Part shown: positions 1-7,323 of the stretch, in pieces
Position numbering within the stretch: position 1 is the stretch's first letter
Layout: each line of letters opens with the position of its first letter
DNA from: Bacteroidales bacterium
GTDB lineage: Bacteria > Bacteroidota > Bacteroidia > Bacteroidales > F082
NCBI GenBank assembly: GCA_029933565.1
Contig: JAOZNY010000020.1
Coordinates: 1 to 22,224 of the forward strand
Direction of reading: 5' to 3'
Length of the DNA stretch: 22,224 bases
The notes under the pieces: model-generated
What the model saw: the letters and a program-made list of their open reading frames with translations, nothing else
What the model was told of the DNA's origin: nothing
Databases searched by the model: none
Position numbers and translations under genes: made by a program

Positions 1-71
1 TTTATTGAAATGAACAATGAATATTAACTCAAAATAAATTTCGTTAGTTTAGAATAGAGTTGTAATTTAGT

Positions 72-89
72 GGGTTAAAGTTTTAACCC
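72..89. repeat. 18-bp near-perfect palindrome touching the patatin start codon
   Basis: GGGTTAAA-GT-TTTAACCC, with 8-bp arms and a 2-bp centre, ends at the base just before the ATG at 90. It could be an operator or an mRNA hairpin next to the start codon. The half-site TTTAACCC recurs at about 116-123 inside the gene. No known factor was recognised. Confidence 0.5.
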
Positions 90-902
90 ATGAACTTAAC
101 AAGATTTATCAGAAGTTTAACCCGGCAACCTTTAAAAAATGCTGCCTTGGTTTTAAGTGGTGGTGGGGCTCGTGGAGCAATTCATCTGGGAGTATTACAG
201 GCTTTCGACGATAATAACATTAAAATAGATGCCATTTCTGGAACTAGTATTGGTGCTATAGTTGGTTCACTCTATTGTGCAGGAGTAAGTCCTTTGGAAA
301 TTAAAGACCTCATGAAAAGTCAAATATTTGCAAGTATTTTTCACCTTTCATGGAGTAAAAGGGGACTGCTTAAAATGACAAGGTTAAAGAAAACTTTTAA
401 GAAATTTATTCCGGTAAATGATTTTAAATCCTTGAAAATACCTTTTTATTGCTGTGTCAGCAATTTGGATACAGGAAATTATGAAATTATTGAAAGTGGT
501 AATTTGAATAAGGCTGTTTCTGCATCCGCTTCAATACCAATTTTGTTTGAGGCAGTGGAAATAAACGGACAACACTACGTTGACGGTGGTTTGTTTAATA
601 ACCTTCCGATCGAACCATTACAGAACAAATACAAAAATATAATAGGTGTTCATGTAAATAACTACAAAAACACAAAAGCACATAATATTCGTGCAGTTGC
701 TGAGCGAATATTTACTCTGGTAAGTAAACAAAATGTTGAGCCAAAATTGCAAAAATGTGACTACTTAATAGAGCCATTCCTCAATAAACCTTATCGTGTT
801 CTTAATTTTAGTTTTACCGATGAATTATTCGAAATTGGCTATAAAGAAGGGGTTAAATTTATAGAAAAATATAGCAAAAAAAGTTTTTATAGAAAGTTGT
901 AA
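90..902 (+). CDS. Patatin-like phospholipase family protein
   Basis: A 270-residue serine lipid acyl hydrolase of the patatin/RssA type, expected to cleave acyl chains from phospholipids with a Ser-Asp dyad. The glycine-rich oxyanion-hole motif GGGARG lies at about residues 24-29, the nucleophile elbow GTSIG at about 50-54, and the catalytic Asp in DGGLFNN at about 166-172. There is no signal peptide and no outer-membrane barrel, so this is the short cytosolic or membrane-associated form, not the long PlpD type. The ATG at 90 gives the usual short N-terminus before the first strand. A near-perfect palindrome abuts the start codon. The gene stands alone, with 92 bp to the next. The substrate is unknown; the family call is secure. 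Confidence 0.93.
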   Translation: MNLTRFIRSLTRQPLKNAALVLSGGGARGAIHLGVLQAFDDNNIKIDAISGTSIGAIVGSLYCAGVSPLEIKDLMKSQIFASIFHLSWSKRGLLKMTRLKKTFKKFIPVNDFKSLKIPFYCCVSNLDTGNYEIIESGNLNKAVSASASIPILFEAVEINGQHYVDGGLFNNLPIEPLQNKYKNIIGVHVNNYKNTKAHNIRAVAERIFTLVSKQNVEPKLQKCDYLIEPFLNKPYRVLNFSFTDELFEIGYKEGVKFIEKYSKKSFYRKL

Positions 903-934
903 ATAATTGCATTACACTAGTTTTTTCTGTACGA

Positions 935-966
935 TTTGCATTAATTAATATAATACCGTAAATTTA
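935..966 (+). promoter_or_regulatory. Bacteroidota-type promoter for the 995-3370 pair
   Basis: TTTG at 935-938, a 20-bp spacer, and TAAATTTA at 959-966. This matches the Bacteroidota housekeeping pattern (TTTG, about 20 bp, TAnnTTTG) except for the last base of the -7 box. Transcription would start near 973, about 22 nt before the TTG start of the next gene. Confidence 0.55.
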
Positions 967-994
967 CAGCCGTATAATTCACAAGCAAAAGCAA

Positions 995-1828
995 TTGAAA
1001 CAACAAATAATATTAGTCTTTGTAGTAATGTTTTTAACATCGGCTAGTGCAAATAAAAAACAAATATCTGACCTTGAGAGAATGAATCTTAAGGGCAACA
1101 TCAAAACATTATTGGAAATTGTACAAGTAATCTACGAGAATTCTGAGAAGAGTATTATTTTCAATACCATAACCAATTTCAACATAGATGGGATGATTGT
1201 AGAAAAAAGGATTTTAAAAAAACATACCTTATTCTCAAGATTAGTATACAATTATAATAGTGAGAATCAAATTACAGGATTCAACGATTATAATCCTGAT
1301 GGAAGTCTGTACATAAGTGTAACTTACGAAACCGATGAAGATGGCTTTGTAATTGCAGAACACTACGACAGAAGTACGCAAAGATTATATGATGAAAAGC
1401 GGCAACCTATTGATGTTTTGAACGAAGAGTATTACGAAAAACTTTTTACTGATATTTATTACAAAAGAGATTTTAAGGGTTACAAACTTGAAGAGAAATA
1501 TTTAAAAGCAAATGGGTCGCTTTCTCATAAATATTTGTATTCACATAACTACAAATATTATTTAGTTGAAAAGAAATACTATAACTCAGCAAACAACCTT
1601 TTTTATAAAACTAAATACAAATACAATGAGCATGGCGATAGTTATAAAAGCACAACATTTATTAGTCATCGCTTAGGATATGTAACTACTTTTACCTACG
1701 AATACGATGTTTTTGACAATTGGGTTAAACGAGAGGAAACTAAGGAAATTGAAGATAATATATTTACAAAAGATGTAATCAGAGACTTAGTGGTTACAGA
1801 CAGGATAATTCAATATTACGTACAATAA
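995..1828 (+). CDS. Exported protein with YD-like beta-strand repeats, unknown function
   Basis: A 277-residue protein with a cleavable signal peptide (about residues 1-19, ending ..TSASA). After it come Tyr/Asp/Asn-rich strands such as YNYNSENQITGF, YKYNEHGD and YEYDVFDNWVKRE. These resemble the degenerate YD/RHS-like or wrap-type beta repeats of many Bacteroidota surface and periplasmic proteins. The start is a TTG; no in-frame ATG would keep the signal peptide. It lies 15 bp before the T9SS cargo gene and probably shares its transcript. No catalytic motif is visible. The repeat style recalls the YwqK-like protein at 4276-5463, but the units are not the same. Confidence is high for an exported protein; the function is unknown. 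Confidence 0.8.
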   Translation: MKQQIILVFVVMFLTSASANKKQISDLERMNLKGNIKTLLEIVQVIYENSEKSIIFNTITNFNIDGMIVEKRILKKHTLFSRLVYNYNSENQITGFNDYNPDGSLYISVTYETDEDGFVIAEHYDRSTQRLYDEKRQPIDVLNEEYYEKLFTDIYYKRDFKGYKLEEKYLKANGSLSHKYLYSHNYKYYLVEKKYYNSANNLFYKTKYKYNEHGDSYKSTTFISHRLGYVTTFTYEYDVFDNWVKREETKEIEDNIFTKDVIRDLVVTDRIIQYYVQ

Positions 1829-1843
1829 AAATTGTAAAGTCAA

Positions 1844-3370
1844 TTGAAGATTAAAACTAAAATATCGCTTAAATTTCTACTGATATTAATTATTGGAATG
1901 CTGTATTTTAATAATTGTGCATTGGCACAACTTACAATTCAACCCGGAGGCTTTATTACCATTGAGCCATCTGGTACTTTCTATGTTGGCACAACAATGA
2001 ACATTGAATCCAACTCAACTGGCTCAGGATATTTTGTTGATAAAACAAGCATGGCGAATAGTGTTACTGTTACAGGGAATATTTCTGTTGAAAGATATAT
2101 GTTAGCAAATGGGTGGCATAATGTTGCCTCGCCTGTATCAGTTGCTAATGCAAGTATTTACTCAACAACAGATTTGGTTTTTTATTACGATGAAACAAAA
2201 ATTTTAAACGACTGGAATTTTGGATGGGTTTGGTATCAGGGGGCTCTTTCACCTTTTAAGGGATACGATGTTTTTCTGGATGCAAGTGCCATAACGGTAG
2301 ATTATACTGCAACTAATTCATCAGGCTTAAACACTGGATTGTATAATATTGGAATTACCAAAACAGATGTTCCTGACGGCGAAACAGCAAACCACAAAGG
2401 CTGGAATTTAATTGGAAATCCTTATCCCTCACCAATTGACTGGCTTGCAAGCAGCGGTTGGGATAAATCAAATATTAACGATGCAAAATACATTTGGAAT
2501 CCGGCAAATGATAACTACACAATCTACCTTGGCGGTGCCTCTCCTGTTGGGATAAATGGTGGCACACGATACATCCCATCAAACCAGGGATTCTGGGTTC
2601 AGGCCACAACTACAGCTAACATTTCAATAAACAATAATGTTAGAACAGGTACTATGACCGCAACGCCTGATTACTACAAAAACAATGAGTTTTCATATCC
2701 CATAATAAGTTTACTTGCTAAAGGGAATTCGCTTAGCGATGAAAATTTAATTAGATTTATAGAAGGTACTACAAGAAATTTTGATCGTAATTATGATGCA
2801 ACAAAACTTTATAGTGGGAGCAAAGAACTTCCTCAAATATCCCTTTCTGAAGGCAATCTTGAATTTGCTGTAAACTCATATCCGGAAATGACAGATGATT
2901 TGGAAATACCAATAAATTTTACCTGCCAAACTCAAGGTTATTACTGCATCGAACTTGGTGAACGAACTAATTTAAATGAATTGAACGATGTTTATATTTT
3001 CGATAAATTTGAAAAAAACATTGTTAATCTCACAAAAAATAAACAGTATTGTTTTCAGCATGATATTTTTAATGCAAAACAAAGATTTTCAATTGTAATT
3101 AATCCCAGCGATAATAAAATTCTAAGTCTTAAAAATAGCAGTTCTTTCTTGGTTTACTCCAGTGGAAATGAAATTAATATACTAAACCTAAGCAATTTAA
3201 GTAAGAATGCTACAGTACAGGTTGTAAACATATTAGGTCAAGAAGTATTCGCTAAAGAAGTGATATTAGAAAGCAAAATCAAAATTGTTATTAACTCTGG
3301 CCCTGCCTATTATATTGTTAGAGTAACTACGGAAACTGAACATTTCAACACTACGTTGTTCATTCATTAA
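1844..3370 (+). CDS. Exported protein with type IX secretion sorting domain
   Basis: A 508-residue protein. The signal peptide (about residues 1-29, ..NCALAQ) sends it to the periplasm. The C-terminal 75 or so residues look like a type A T9SS sorting domain: LNLSNLSKNATVQVVNILGQ, then strands ending ..YYIVRVTTETEHFNTTLFIH, so secretion across the outer membrane is expected. The middle holds motifs common in Bacteroidota surface cargo (GWHNVASPV; GWNLIGNPYPSPIDW near residue 185; NQGFWVQA), which suggest a beta-sandwich and no enzyme. The start is a TTG, 15 bp after the preceding stop, so the two genes are probably cotranscribed. The terminal strand lacks the basic last residue often seen in these domains. 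It ends 86 bp before the chaperone gene, which has its own promoter. The surface role is unknown. Confidence 0.85.
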   Translation: MKIKTKISLKFLLILIIGMLYFNNCALAQLTIQPGGFITIEPSGTFYVGTTMNIESNSTGSGYFVDKTSMANSVTVTGNISVERYMLANGWHNVASPVSVANASIYSTTDLVFYYDETKILNDWNFGWVWYQGALSPFKGYDVFLDASAITVDYTATNSSGLNTGLYNIGITKTDVPDGETANHKGWNLIGNPYPSPIDWLASSGWDKSNINDAKYIWNPANDNYTIYLGGASPVGINGGTRYIPSNQGFWVQATTTANISINNNVRTGTMTATPDYYKNNEFSYPIISLLAKGNSLSDENLIRFIEGTTRNFDRNYDATKLYSGSKELPQISLSEGNLEFAVNSYPEMTDDLEIPINFTCQTQGYYCIELGERTNLNELNDVYIFDKFEKNIVNLTKNKQYCFQHDIFNAKQRFSIVINPSDNKILSLKNSSSFLVYSSGNEINILNLSNLSKNATVQVVNILGQEVFAKEVILESKIKIVINSGPAYYIVRVTTETEHFNTTLFIH

Positions 3371-3402
3371 ACTACATTCTGTAAAAAGAAAGATTAATTA
3401 AT

Positions 3403-3410
3403 TATATTTG
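3403..3410 (+). promoter_or_regulatory. Candidate -7 box for the chaperone operon
   Basis: TATATTTG is a perfect match to TAnnTTTG, 46 bp upstream of the chaperone ATG. The -33 region is weak (CTG at 3379-3381, 21-bp spacer). The leader contains a run of eight A at 3423-3430. Confidence 0.5.
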
Positions 3411-3456
3411 TGACATCAAAACAAAAAAAACTAATTGTATTTTTAAAACTTAACAA

Positions 3457-4266
3457 ATGAAAATTAACAGCAAATTAATTTGGGCTATCGTAATTCTACT
3501 AGGCTCAATTAGTATTTCAAACGCACAAGAACTGGAGGTTACTCCAGCAACTTTAGTGTTTAATGCTAATCCAGGTTCATCACAAACAAAACAAGTTTTT
3601 GTTAGAAACAAAGCAAACACAGAACAATCATTTATTTTCAACCTTGCCGACTGGTTAACTGACGAAAACGGCGAAATGAAATACTTTGCGCCAGGCACAA
3701 CTGGTCGCTCATGTTCTGATTGGATTACAGTTTCGCCAGCATTGGTAACACTTCAGCCAAATGAAGCAGTAAGAGTTAACATAACTATGTTGGTTCCCGA
3801 AGATAACCCTTCAACAAAATGGGCAGTATTATTTGTTGAATCGGCAGTTGAGAAAACCGGAGCAAAAGCCATTGATAAAAATGTTCAGATGGGGCTTCAG
3901 ATATCAGCGCGAATTGCAGTTCCAATTTACCAATCACCCGATGGTAACACACTTTACAATGGAACTCTTGATGGTCTTAAAAACTCTGTTGATGATGAGG
4001 GCAACATGGTTCTAGAAACAATGGCAATTAATTTAGGTGATAAAATACTTAACTGTAAAGTTTATTTTACTTTCTCAAATATAGAAACTGCCGAGGAGAT
4101 TACTTCAAATGCAATTGAATTTTCATTACTGCCAGAATCACAGAAAAAGGTAAATTACACTTTAAAAGAAACACTTAAACCAGGAAAATATTCAGTAGCT
4201 GCTATTCTCGATTATGGTTTTAATAAAGAACTTGAGGGAATACAGATGGAAATGGTTATTAAATAA
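3457..4266 (+). CDS. PapD-like periplasmic chaperone
   Basis: A 269-residue exported protein (signal peptide about 1-23, ..ISNAQ) that looks like a two-domain Ig-fold chaperone of the pilus-assembly type. The first domain (about 25-140) has the expected order: ELEVTPATLVFNANPGSSQT, then VFVRN, then WITVSPALVTLQPNEAVRVN. The vsP..l.l.p...vrv pattern is the G1-strand region that, in known chaperones, donates a strand to pilus subunits. The second domain (about 150-265) is beta-rich and ends LEGIQMEMVIK. It probably binds and stabilises the small exported proteins at 5467, 6610 and 7324 before delivery to the outer-membrane protein at 8109. It heads a tight run: 9 bp to the YwqK-like gene, then 3 bp to the first subunit. 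Gram-positive DUF916 proteins are a possible alternative relative. Fold: fairly sure; role: inferred. Confidence 0.8.
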   Translation: MKINSKLIWAIVILLGSISISNAQELEVTPATLVFNANPGSSQTKQVFVRNKANTEQSFIFNLADWLTDENGEMKYFAPGTTGRSCSDWITVSPALVTLQPNEAVRVNITMLVPEDNPSTKWAVLFVESAVEKTGAKAIDKNVQMGLQISARIAVPIYQSPDGNTLYNGTLDGLKNSVDDEGNMVLETMAINLGDKILNCKVYFTFSNIETAEEITSNAIEFSLLPESQKKVNYTLKETLKPGKYSVAAILDYGFNKELEGIQMEMVIK

Positions 4267-4275
4267 ACCAAAATA

Positions 4276-5463
4276 ATGACAAAACAGCAATTATTGGGCT
4301 TGTTGCTTTATTTTGCAACAACTTCATTTGCGTGTGCACAAACTTCAGTTTTTACTGATACTACTTATTATTTTAACGATTCCAAGCATATTGAGTCTGT
4401 AATTGAAAAGACTGTAATTAATGGTGATACCGTGAAAAACGGTGCTGCGAAGTTTTTTTATATTACCGGAAATCTTCAACAAATAGGTGAGTATAAAAAC
4501 GATAACCTACATAATGTTTGGAGTACTTATTTTACAAACGGGAAACTTAAGCGTAAAGCAAATTACATTGAAGGTGTTAAAAATGGTGAAGTTATTAGTT
4601 ATCATGATAATGGTATCGTAAAATACAAAGGTGTTTTTCTAAATGATTCGCTAACTGGTGAAATGCAACTATTTTATTATGATGGAAGCATTAAGGAAAC
4701 AAGAAACTATGCGAATAATCAACTAAATGGTATTACCACTGGTTATTATCCGAATGGAAATAAAAACTACAGTTTGAATTTTGTCGACAGCGTTAAAAAC
4801 GGGCAGTTTAAAAGGTATTATTCATCAGGGATGATAAAAGAGGAAGGGCAGGTTAAAAAAGAACTTTTCTTTGGCGATTATAAATCATATTACGAAAATG
4901 GTCAAATCGAGAAACTTTATTCTTATAAAGTTTATAATATTTCAGGTCCCTACAAAGTATTTTATGATAATGGAAACATTATGATTAATGCAACATACGA
5001 AGAAGGAAAAATACAAGGCAATTATTATCATTATCACATAAATGGCTGCACCAAGGAATACGGATTATATCGCAATGGATTGAGGGAAGGTTTGTGGATT
5101 AGTTTATACGATGATTCAACAACCTATATGAGTGGTAGATATCTAAATGGTGAAGCACAAGGAAAATGGGATATTTTTCATTCAAATGGGATATTAAAGC
5201 AAACCGGAACATACATTAAAGGTATATCACAAGGAAGATGGTTATTTTATTTTGATAATGGCAATATTAAAATTAAAGGAAATTACACTGATAATATAGA
5301 AAATGGTCATTGGGTACATTTTTACGAAAACGGAAAAGTGAAACTCGATATTTATTACAAAATGGGCAAACTCGATGGTATAGTTACTGCTTATAATGAA
5401 GAAGGTGAAATTATTGAACAAGCCGAATTTCAGGATAACAATCTGGTGAGAAAAATAAAATAG
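4276..5463 (+). CDS. Exported YwqK/MORN-like repeat protein, 14 units
   Basis: A 395-residue protein with a signal peptide (about 1-22, ..TSFACAQ). Nearly all of the rest (about 55-390) is about 14 tandem units of 23-25 residues with the core Y.NG.....G.Y..G...G.W, for example YHDNGIVKYKGVF and YFDNGNIKIKGNY. This is the MORN/'YwqK antitoxin' repeat, which builds an elongated beta-solenoid or hairpin stack; the 'antitoxin' label comes from database naming and nothing here supports it. It sits between the chaperone and the first pilin-like gene, 9 bp and 3 bp apart, so it is translated with them. A scaffold or surface component of the fibre system is a reasonable guess. No enzyme motif is visible. 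Confidence 0.85.
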   Translation: MTKQQLLGLLLYFATTSFACAQTSVFTDTTYYFNDSKHIESVIEKTVINGDTVKNGAAKFFYITGNLQQIGEYKNDNLHNVWSTYFTNGKLKRKANYIEGVKNGEVISYHDNGIVKYKGVFLNDSLTGEMQLFYYDGSIKETRNYANNQLNGITTGYYPNGNKNYSLNFVDSVKNGQFKRYYSSGMIKEEGQVKKELFFGDYKSYYENGQIEKLYSYKVYNISGPYKVFYDNGNIMINATYEEGKIQGNYYHYHINGCTKEYGLYRNGLREGLWISLYDDSTTYMSGRYLNGEAQGKWDIFHSNGILKQTGTYIKGISQGRWLFYFDNGNIKIKGNYTDNIENGHWVHFYENGKVKLDIYYKMGKLDGIVTAYNEEGEIIEQAEFQDNNLVRKIK

Positions 5464-5466
5464 ATT

Positions 5467-6039
5467 ATGAAGGTTTTAATTAAAATCTTGATTATTTCTT
5501 TGGTCTTAGTTTTTTCAAAACTGCAGGCTCAGGATATTCCACCTCCAAATCCTACAATGGTAATTAGCATATTATCAGGATATAGTATTTCTTTTTTATT
5601 TGATGAAATTGATGAGTACAACAATGGGATATTGAATCAAGGCCAATCTACATTTATAAGAATTGGGGCTGTTTTAGATTGGAAACTGCAGTTTAAAGCA
5701 GATCAAACAATTTTTTATGGTGATGATAGCCCTACCAATCAAATGGAACTTAATAATGTGGGGGTCGTTATTTTATCTATAGGAACAAACCAAGATGATG
5801 GAAGTAATATTATTAATTATGCTAAAGTACTACCCATTGCCCTCGAAAGTAATGATGTTACCTTGATGACTAAAGGAACTTCGTCAAATAGGGGTTATGA
5901 GAACAGAAACTCCTTTTCGTTAAATTGGGAAATGGGTACAATGCGAGGCAATATGAATAATCTAAGTCTTATGGAGCAAATGCTTGTATCTGATACTTAT
6001 GTATTAAATATAGTACTAACTCTTTCGCCTGCTAATTAA
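5467..6039 (+). CDS. Exported pilin-subunit-like protein, paralogue 1
   Basis: A 190-residue protein with a signal peptide (about 1-22, ..KLQAQ) and a mature domain of about 168 residues made of alternating hydrophobic strands. It is a paralogue of the proteins at 6610 and 7324. All three have an acidic strand near mature residue 25-40, a central W in (G/D)(D/N)W.L, the motif NSFSLNWEMGTMRGNMN, and a last strand YVLNIVLTLSPAN. A C-terminal strand of this kind (tY....V.LTL) is what SCPU/Csu-type chaperone-usher subunits end with. It lies 3 bp after the YwqK-like gene, at the end of the chaperone operon. It has no Cys. It is probably a minor or tip subunit. It could instead be a general beta-sandwich exported protein. 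Paralogy is seen directly; the pilin role is inferred. Confidence 0.75.
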   Translation: MKVLIKILIISLVLVFSKLQAQDIPPPNPTMVISILSGYSISFLFDEIDEYNNGILNQGQSTFIRIGAVLDWKLQFKADQTIFYGDDSPTNQMELNNVGVVILSIGTNQDDGSNIINYAKVLPIALESNDVTLMTKGTSSNRGYENRNSFSLNWEMGTMRGNMNNLSLMEQMLVSDTYVLNIVLTLSPAN

Positions 6040-6084
6040 GTCAGTGAGACTATGATTTTGTTTTTCAAAATCATTTAGCCGAAC

Positions 6085-6129
6085 TGACCCCGAGCGATAG
6101 TCGAGGAATCTCACGGGCTTTATTCCTCG
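6085..6129. repeat. Bacteroidota interspersed repeat, GAGGAATCTC type
   Basis: It contains CCGAGCGATAGTCGAGGAAT followed by CTCA, a form of the short repeat scattered through many Bacteroidota genomes. CGAGGAAT (6102-6109) pairs with ATTCCTCG (6122-6129) across a 12-nt loop. It lies just after the first subunit gene. Confidence 0.6.
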
Positions 6130-6340
6130 CATTTTAATGGGCTATTAAAAATAACACCTTCAAAAAAGGTGGCTTTGGATTACCCTCGAAGGGAGGGGCA
6201 TTTTTTATTTTGAATATCGAACACCAATTAACAATTTTAAAATTATGAAGTATCAGGAACATATCTTAAATCATTATTCGTTAATCAATATTCATCATTC
6301 AATTTATATAAACAAATACAGGCTTTGCCAAAAGAACATG

Positions 6341-6366
6341 ATCACGCCCAAAGGACGTGATTTTTT
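6341..6366 (+). terminator. Rho-independent terminator before the main subunit promoter
   Basis: Stem ATCACG (6341-6346) and CGTGAT (6356-6361), an inner CC/GG pair and an AAA loop, then six T at 6361-6366. It would end transcription from the chaperone-subunit operon, about 300 bp past its last stop, and insulate the next promoter. Confidence 0.7.
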
Positions 6367-6381
6367 AAGATGAAATAAAAC

Positions 6382-6401
6382 AACTTAGTTAGATCTAAGT
6401 T
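6382..6401. promoter_or_regulatory. Inverted repeat upstream of the main subunit promoter
   Basis: AACTTAG-N6-CTAAGTT is a perfect 7-bp inverted repeat centred about 42 bp before the -33 element. The size and position suit a dimeric activator. No known factor was recognised. Confidence 0.4.
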
Positions 6402-6432
6402 ATTTAGATTTATTTTAAATTATAAAAGAGTG

Positions 6433-6462
6433 TTGAAATCGTTAATAATTTGCGTATATTGC
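6433..6462 (+). promoter_or_regulatory. Promoter of the main subunit gene
   Basis: TTG at 6433-6435, a 19-bp spacer and TATATTGC at 6455-6462, an imperfect TAnnTTTG. Transcription would start near 6469, giving a leader of about 140 nt that contains runs of nine and eight T. Confidence 0.45.
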
Positions 6463-6609
6463 ACAACTATTTTAGAAACAAGCACAACAAACAAAAACAG
6501 CAAATTGTCTCTAGAATAAATTAATTGTAACTTTTTTTTTAAAATCAAGTATTAGATAGTACTTATTTTATTAATTGAAATTTTTTTTAACAACTAATAC
6601 CTTTATATC

Positions 6610-7206
6610 ATGAAAAAATTTATTCTAATTATGACCGTGCTAATTGCAGCACAAACAACAAATTTAATGGCTCAGACTACCGACACAGATGTAGTTAACT
6701 TTACAGCCATATTACAGGAAGTTTTAAACCTTACAGTAACTGGTGGACAAGACCAAACTGCTGACTTTGATACTCCGGACGAGTATAACTTAGGAATCGA
6801 TGCTGTTGGAACTACAACTATTACAGTTGAAGCAACAGGCGACTGGTTCTTAGAAGTTAATGCTGCCGACTTTTCAGATGGTGGTGGAAACATTATTCCT
6901 ATTGACAACTTAGGTTTATGGTGCGAATCAACAGGAACCAATACAATTGGTGCTGAAGTATCATGTTCTTTTACAGCTCTTGCTAGTTCAATGGGTATTA
7001 CAGCCGCTGATCAAATGTTGTTAGACCTTGGTGCTGGTAGTAATGCTGGTGGTGTAGCAGAAAACTCCTTTAACCTTAACTGGACAATGGGTACTATGAA
7101 CGGAACGATGAACACCAATACTATGCTTGAGCAATTAACAGCAGGTACAATTGGTGCTCTTGGAACTTATACTACAACAGTTAACTTAACACTTACTGCT
7201 TATTAA
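6610..7206 (+). CDS. Exported pilin-subunit-like protein, probable major subunit
   Basis: A 198-residue protein with a signal peptide (about 1-22, ..TNLMAQ). The mature beta domain is rich in Thr, Gly and Asn and poor in Lys, as in surface fibre subunits. It shares VEATGDWFLEVNA, NSFNLNWTMGTMNGTMN and the last strand TYTTTVNLTLTAY with its paralogues. The end closely resembles SCPU/Csu-type pilins, whose last strand is completed by the chaperone. Two Cys (in LWCESTG and VSCSF, 15 residues apart) may form a disulfide. It has its own promoter region and long leader, a strong terminator upstream, and a stable hairpin 32 bp after its stop. That isolation suggests expression separate from, and probably above, its neighbours. 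Pilin function is inferred. Confidence 0.8.
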   Translation: MKKFILIMTVLIAAQTTNLMAQTTDTDVVNFTAILQEVLNLTVTGGQDQTADFDTPDEYNLGIDAVGTTTITVEATGDWFLEVNAADFSDGGGNIIPIDNLGLWCESTGTNTIGAEVSCSFTALASSMGITAADQMLLDLGAGSNAGGVAENSFNLNWTMGTMNGTMNTNTMLEQLTAGTIGALGTYTTTVNLTLTAY

Positions 7207-7237
7207 AGTAGAGTAATAAAGACTTTTTTATTAAAGT

Positions 7238-7287
7238 TAAGGCCGACTTTTGTAGTACGCAATAATTATACTGCACTGTCGGCCTTA
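7238..7287 (+). terminator. Long stem-loop between main and third subunit genes
   Basis: TAAGGCCGAC (7238-7247) pairs perfectly with GTCGGCCTTA (7278-7287), 10 bp with five G-C pairs in the core, and the loop can partly extend the stem (GTAGTA with TACTGC). No T-run follows, so it may be an attenuator or a 3' stabiliser and not a full terminator. Confidence 0.6.
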
Positions 7288-7305
7288 TCTGGTTAATTTA
7301 ACTAA

Positions 7306-7313
7306 TAAATTTG
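7306..7313 (+). promoter_or_regulatory. Possible -7 box before the third subunit gene
   Basis: TAAATTTG matches TAnnTTTG perfectly, but no good -33 element lies upstream and the start codon is only 11 bp away. If active, the message would be almost leaderless. Confidence 0.25.
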
Positions 7314-7323
7314 ACTTTTTAAA

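Larger units (their letters stand above)
6040..6609. other. 570-bp control region upstream of the main subunit gene
   Basis: Non-coding. In order: a hairpin at 6052-6074 (ATGATTTTG / CAAAATCAT); a copy of a Bacteroidota repeat at 6085-6129; small hairpins at 6155-6171 (CACCTT / AAGGTG) and 6183-6193 (CCCT / AGGG); a strong terminator at 6341-6366; an inverted repeat at 6382-6401; a promoter at 6433-6462; and a leader of about 140 nt with T-runs at 6532-6540 and 6581-6588. About 6195-6340 shows nothing I can name; a small RNA ending at the terminator is possible. Confidence 0.6.

Noticed and set aside
3450..3698. 82-codon minus-strand frame over the chaperone gene
   Set aside because: Lies opposite a clear exported protein and has no independent support; a shadow of the coding strand.
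4500..5440. DNA tandem repeat or CRISPR-like array in the YwqK-like gene
   Set aside because: The periodicity is at protein level only; DNA units are diverged and there are no constant repeats with spacers.
4276..5463. Toxin-antitoxin role suggested by the YwqK name
   Set aside because: The label comes from database naming of the repeat; the protein is exported and no toxin gene is next to it.
6052..6074. Hairpin just after the first subunit gene as the operon terminator
   Set aside because: The stem is AT-rich and no T-run follows; the terminator at 6341-6366 is far better, so this was kept only as a note in the region entry.
6672..6941. 89-codon minus-strand frame inside the main subunit gene
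   Set aside because: Antisense shadow caused by the codon bias of the subunit gene.
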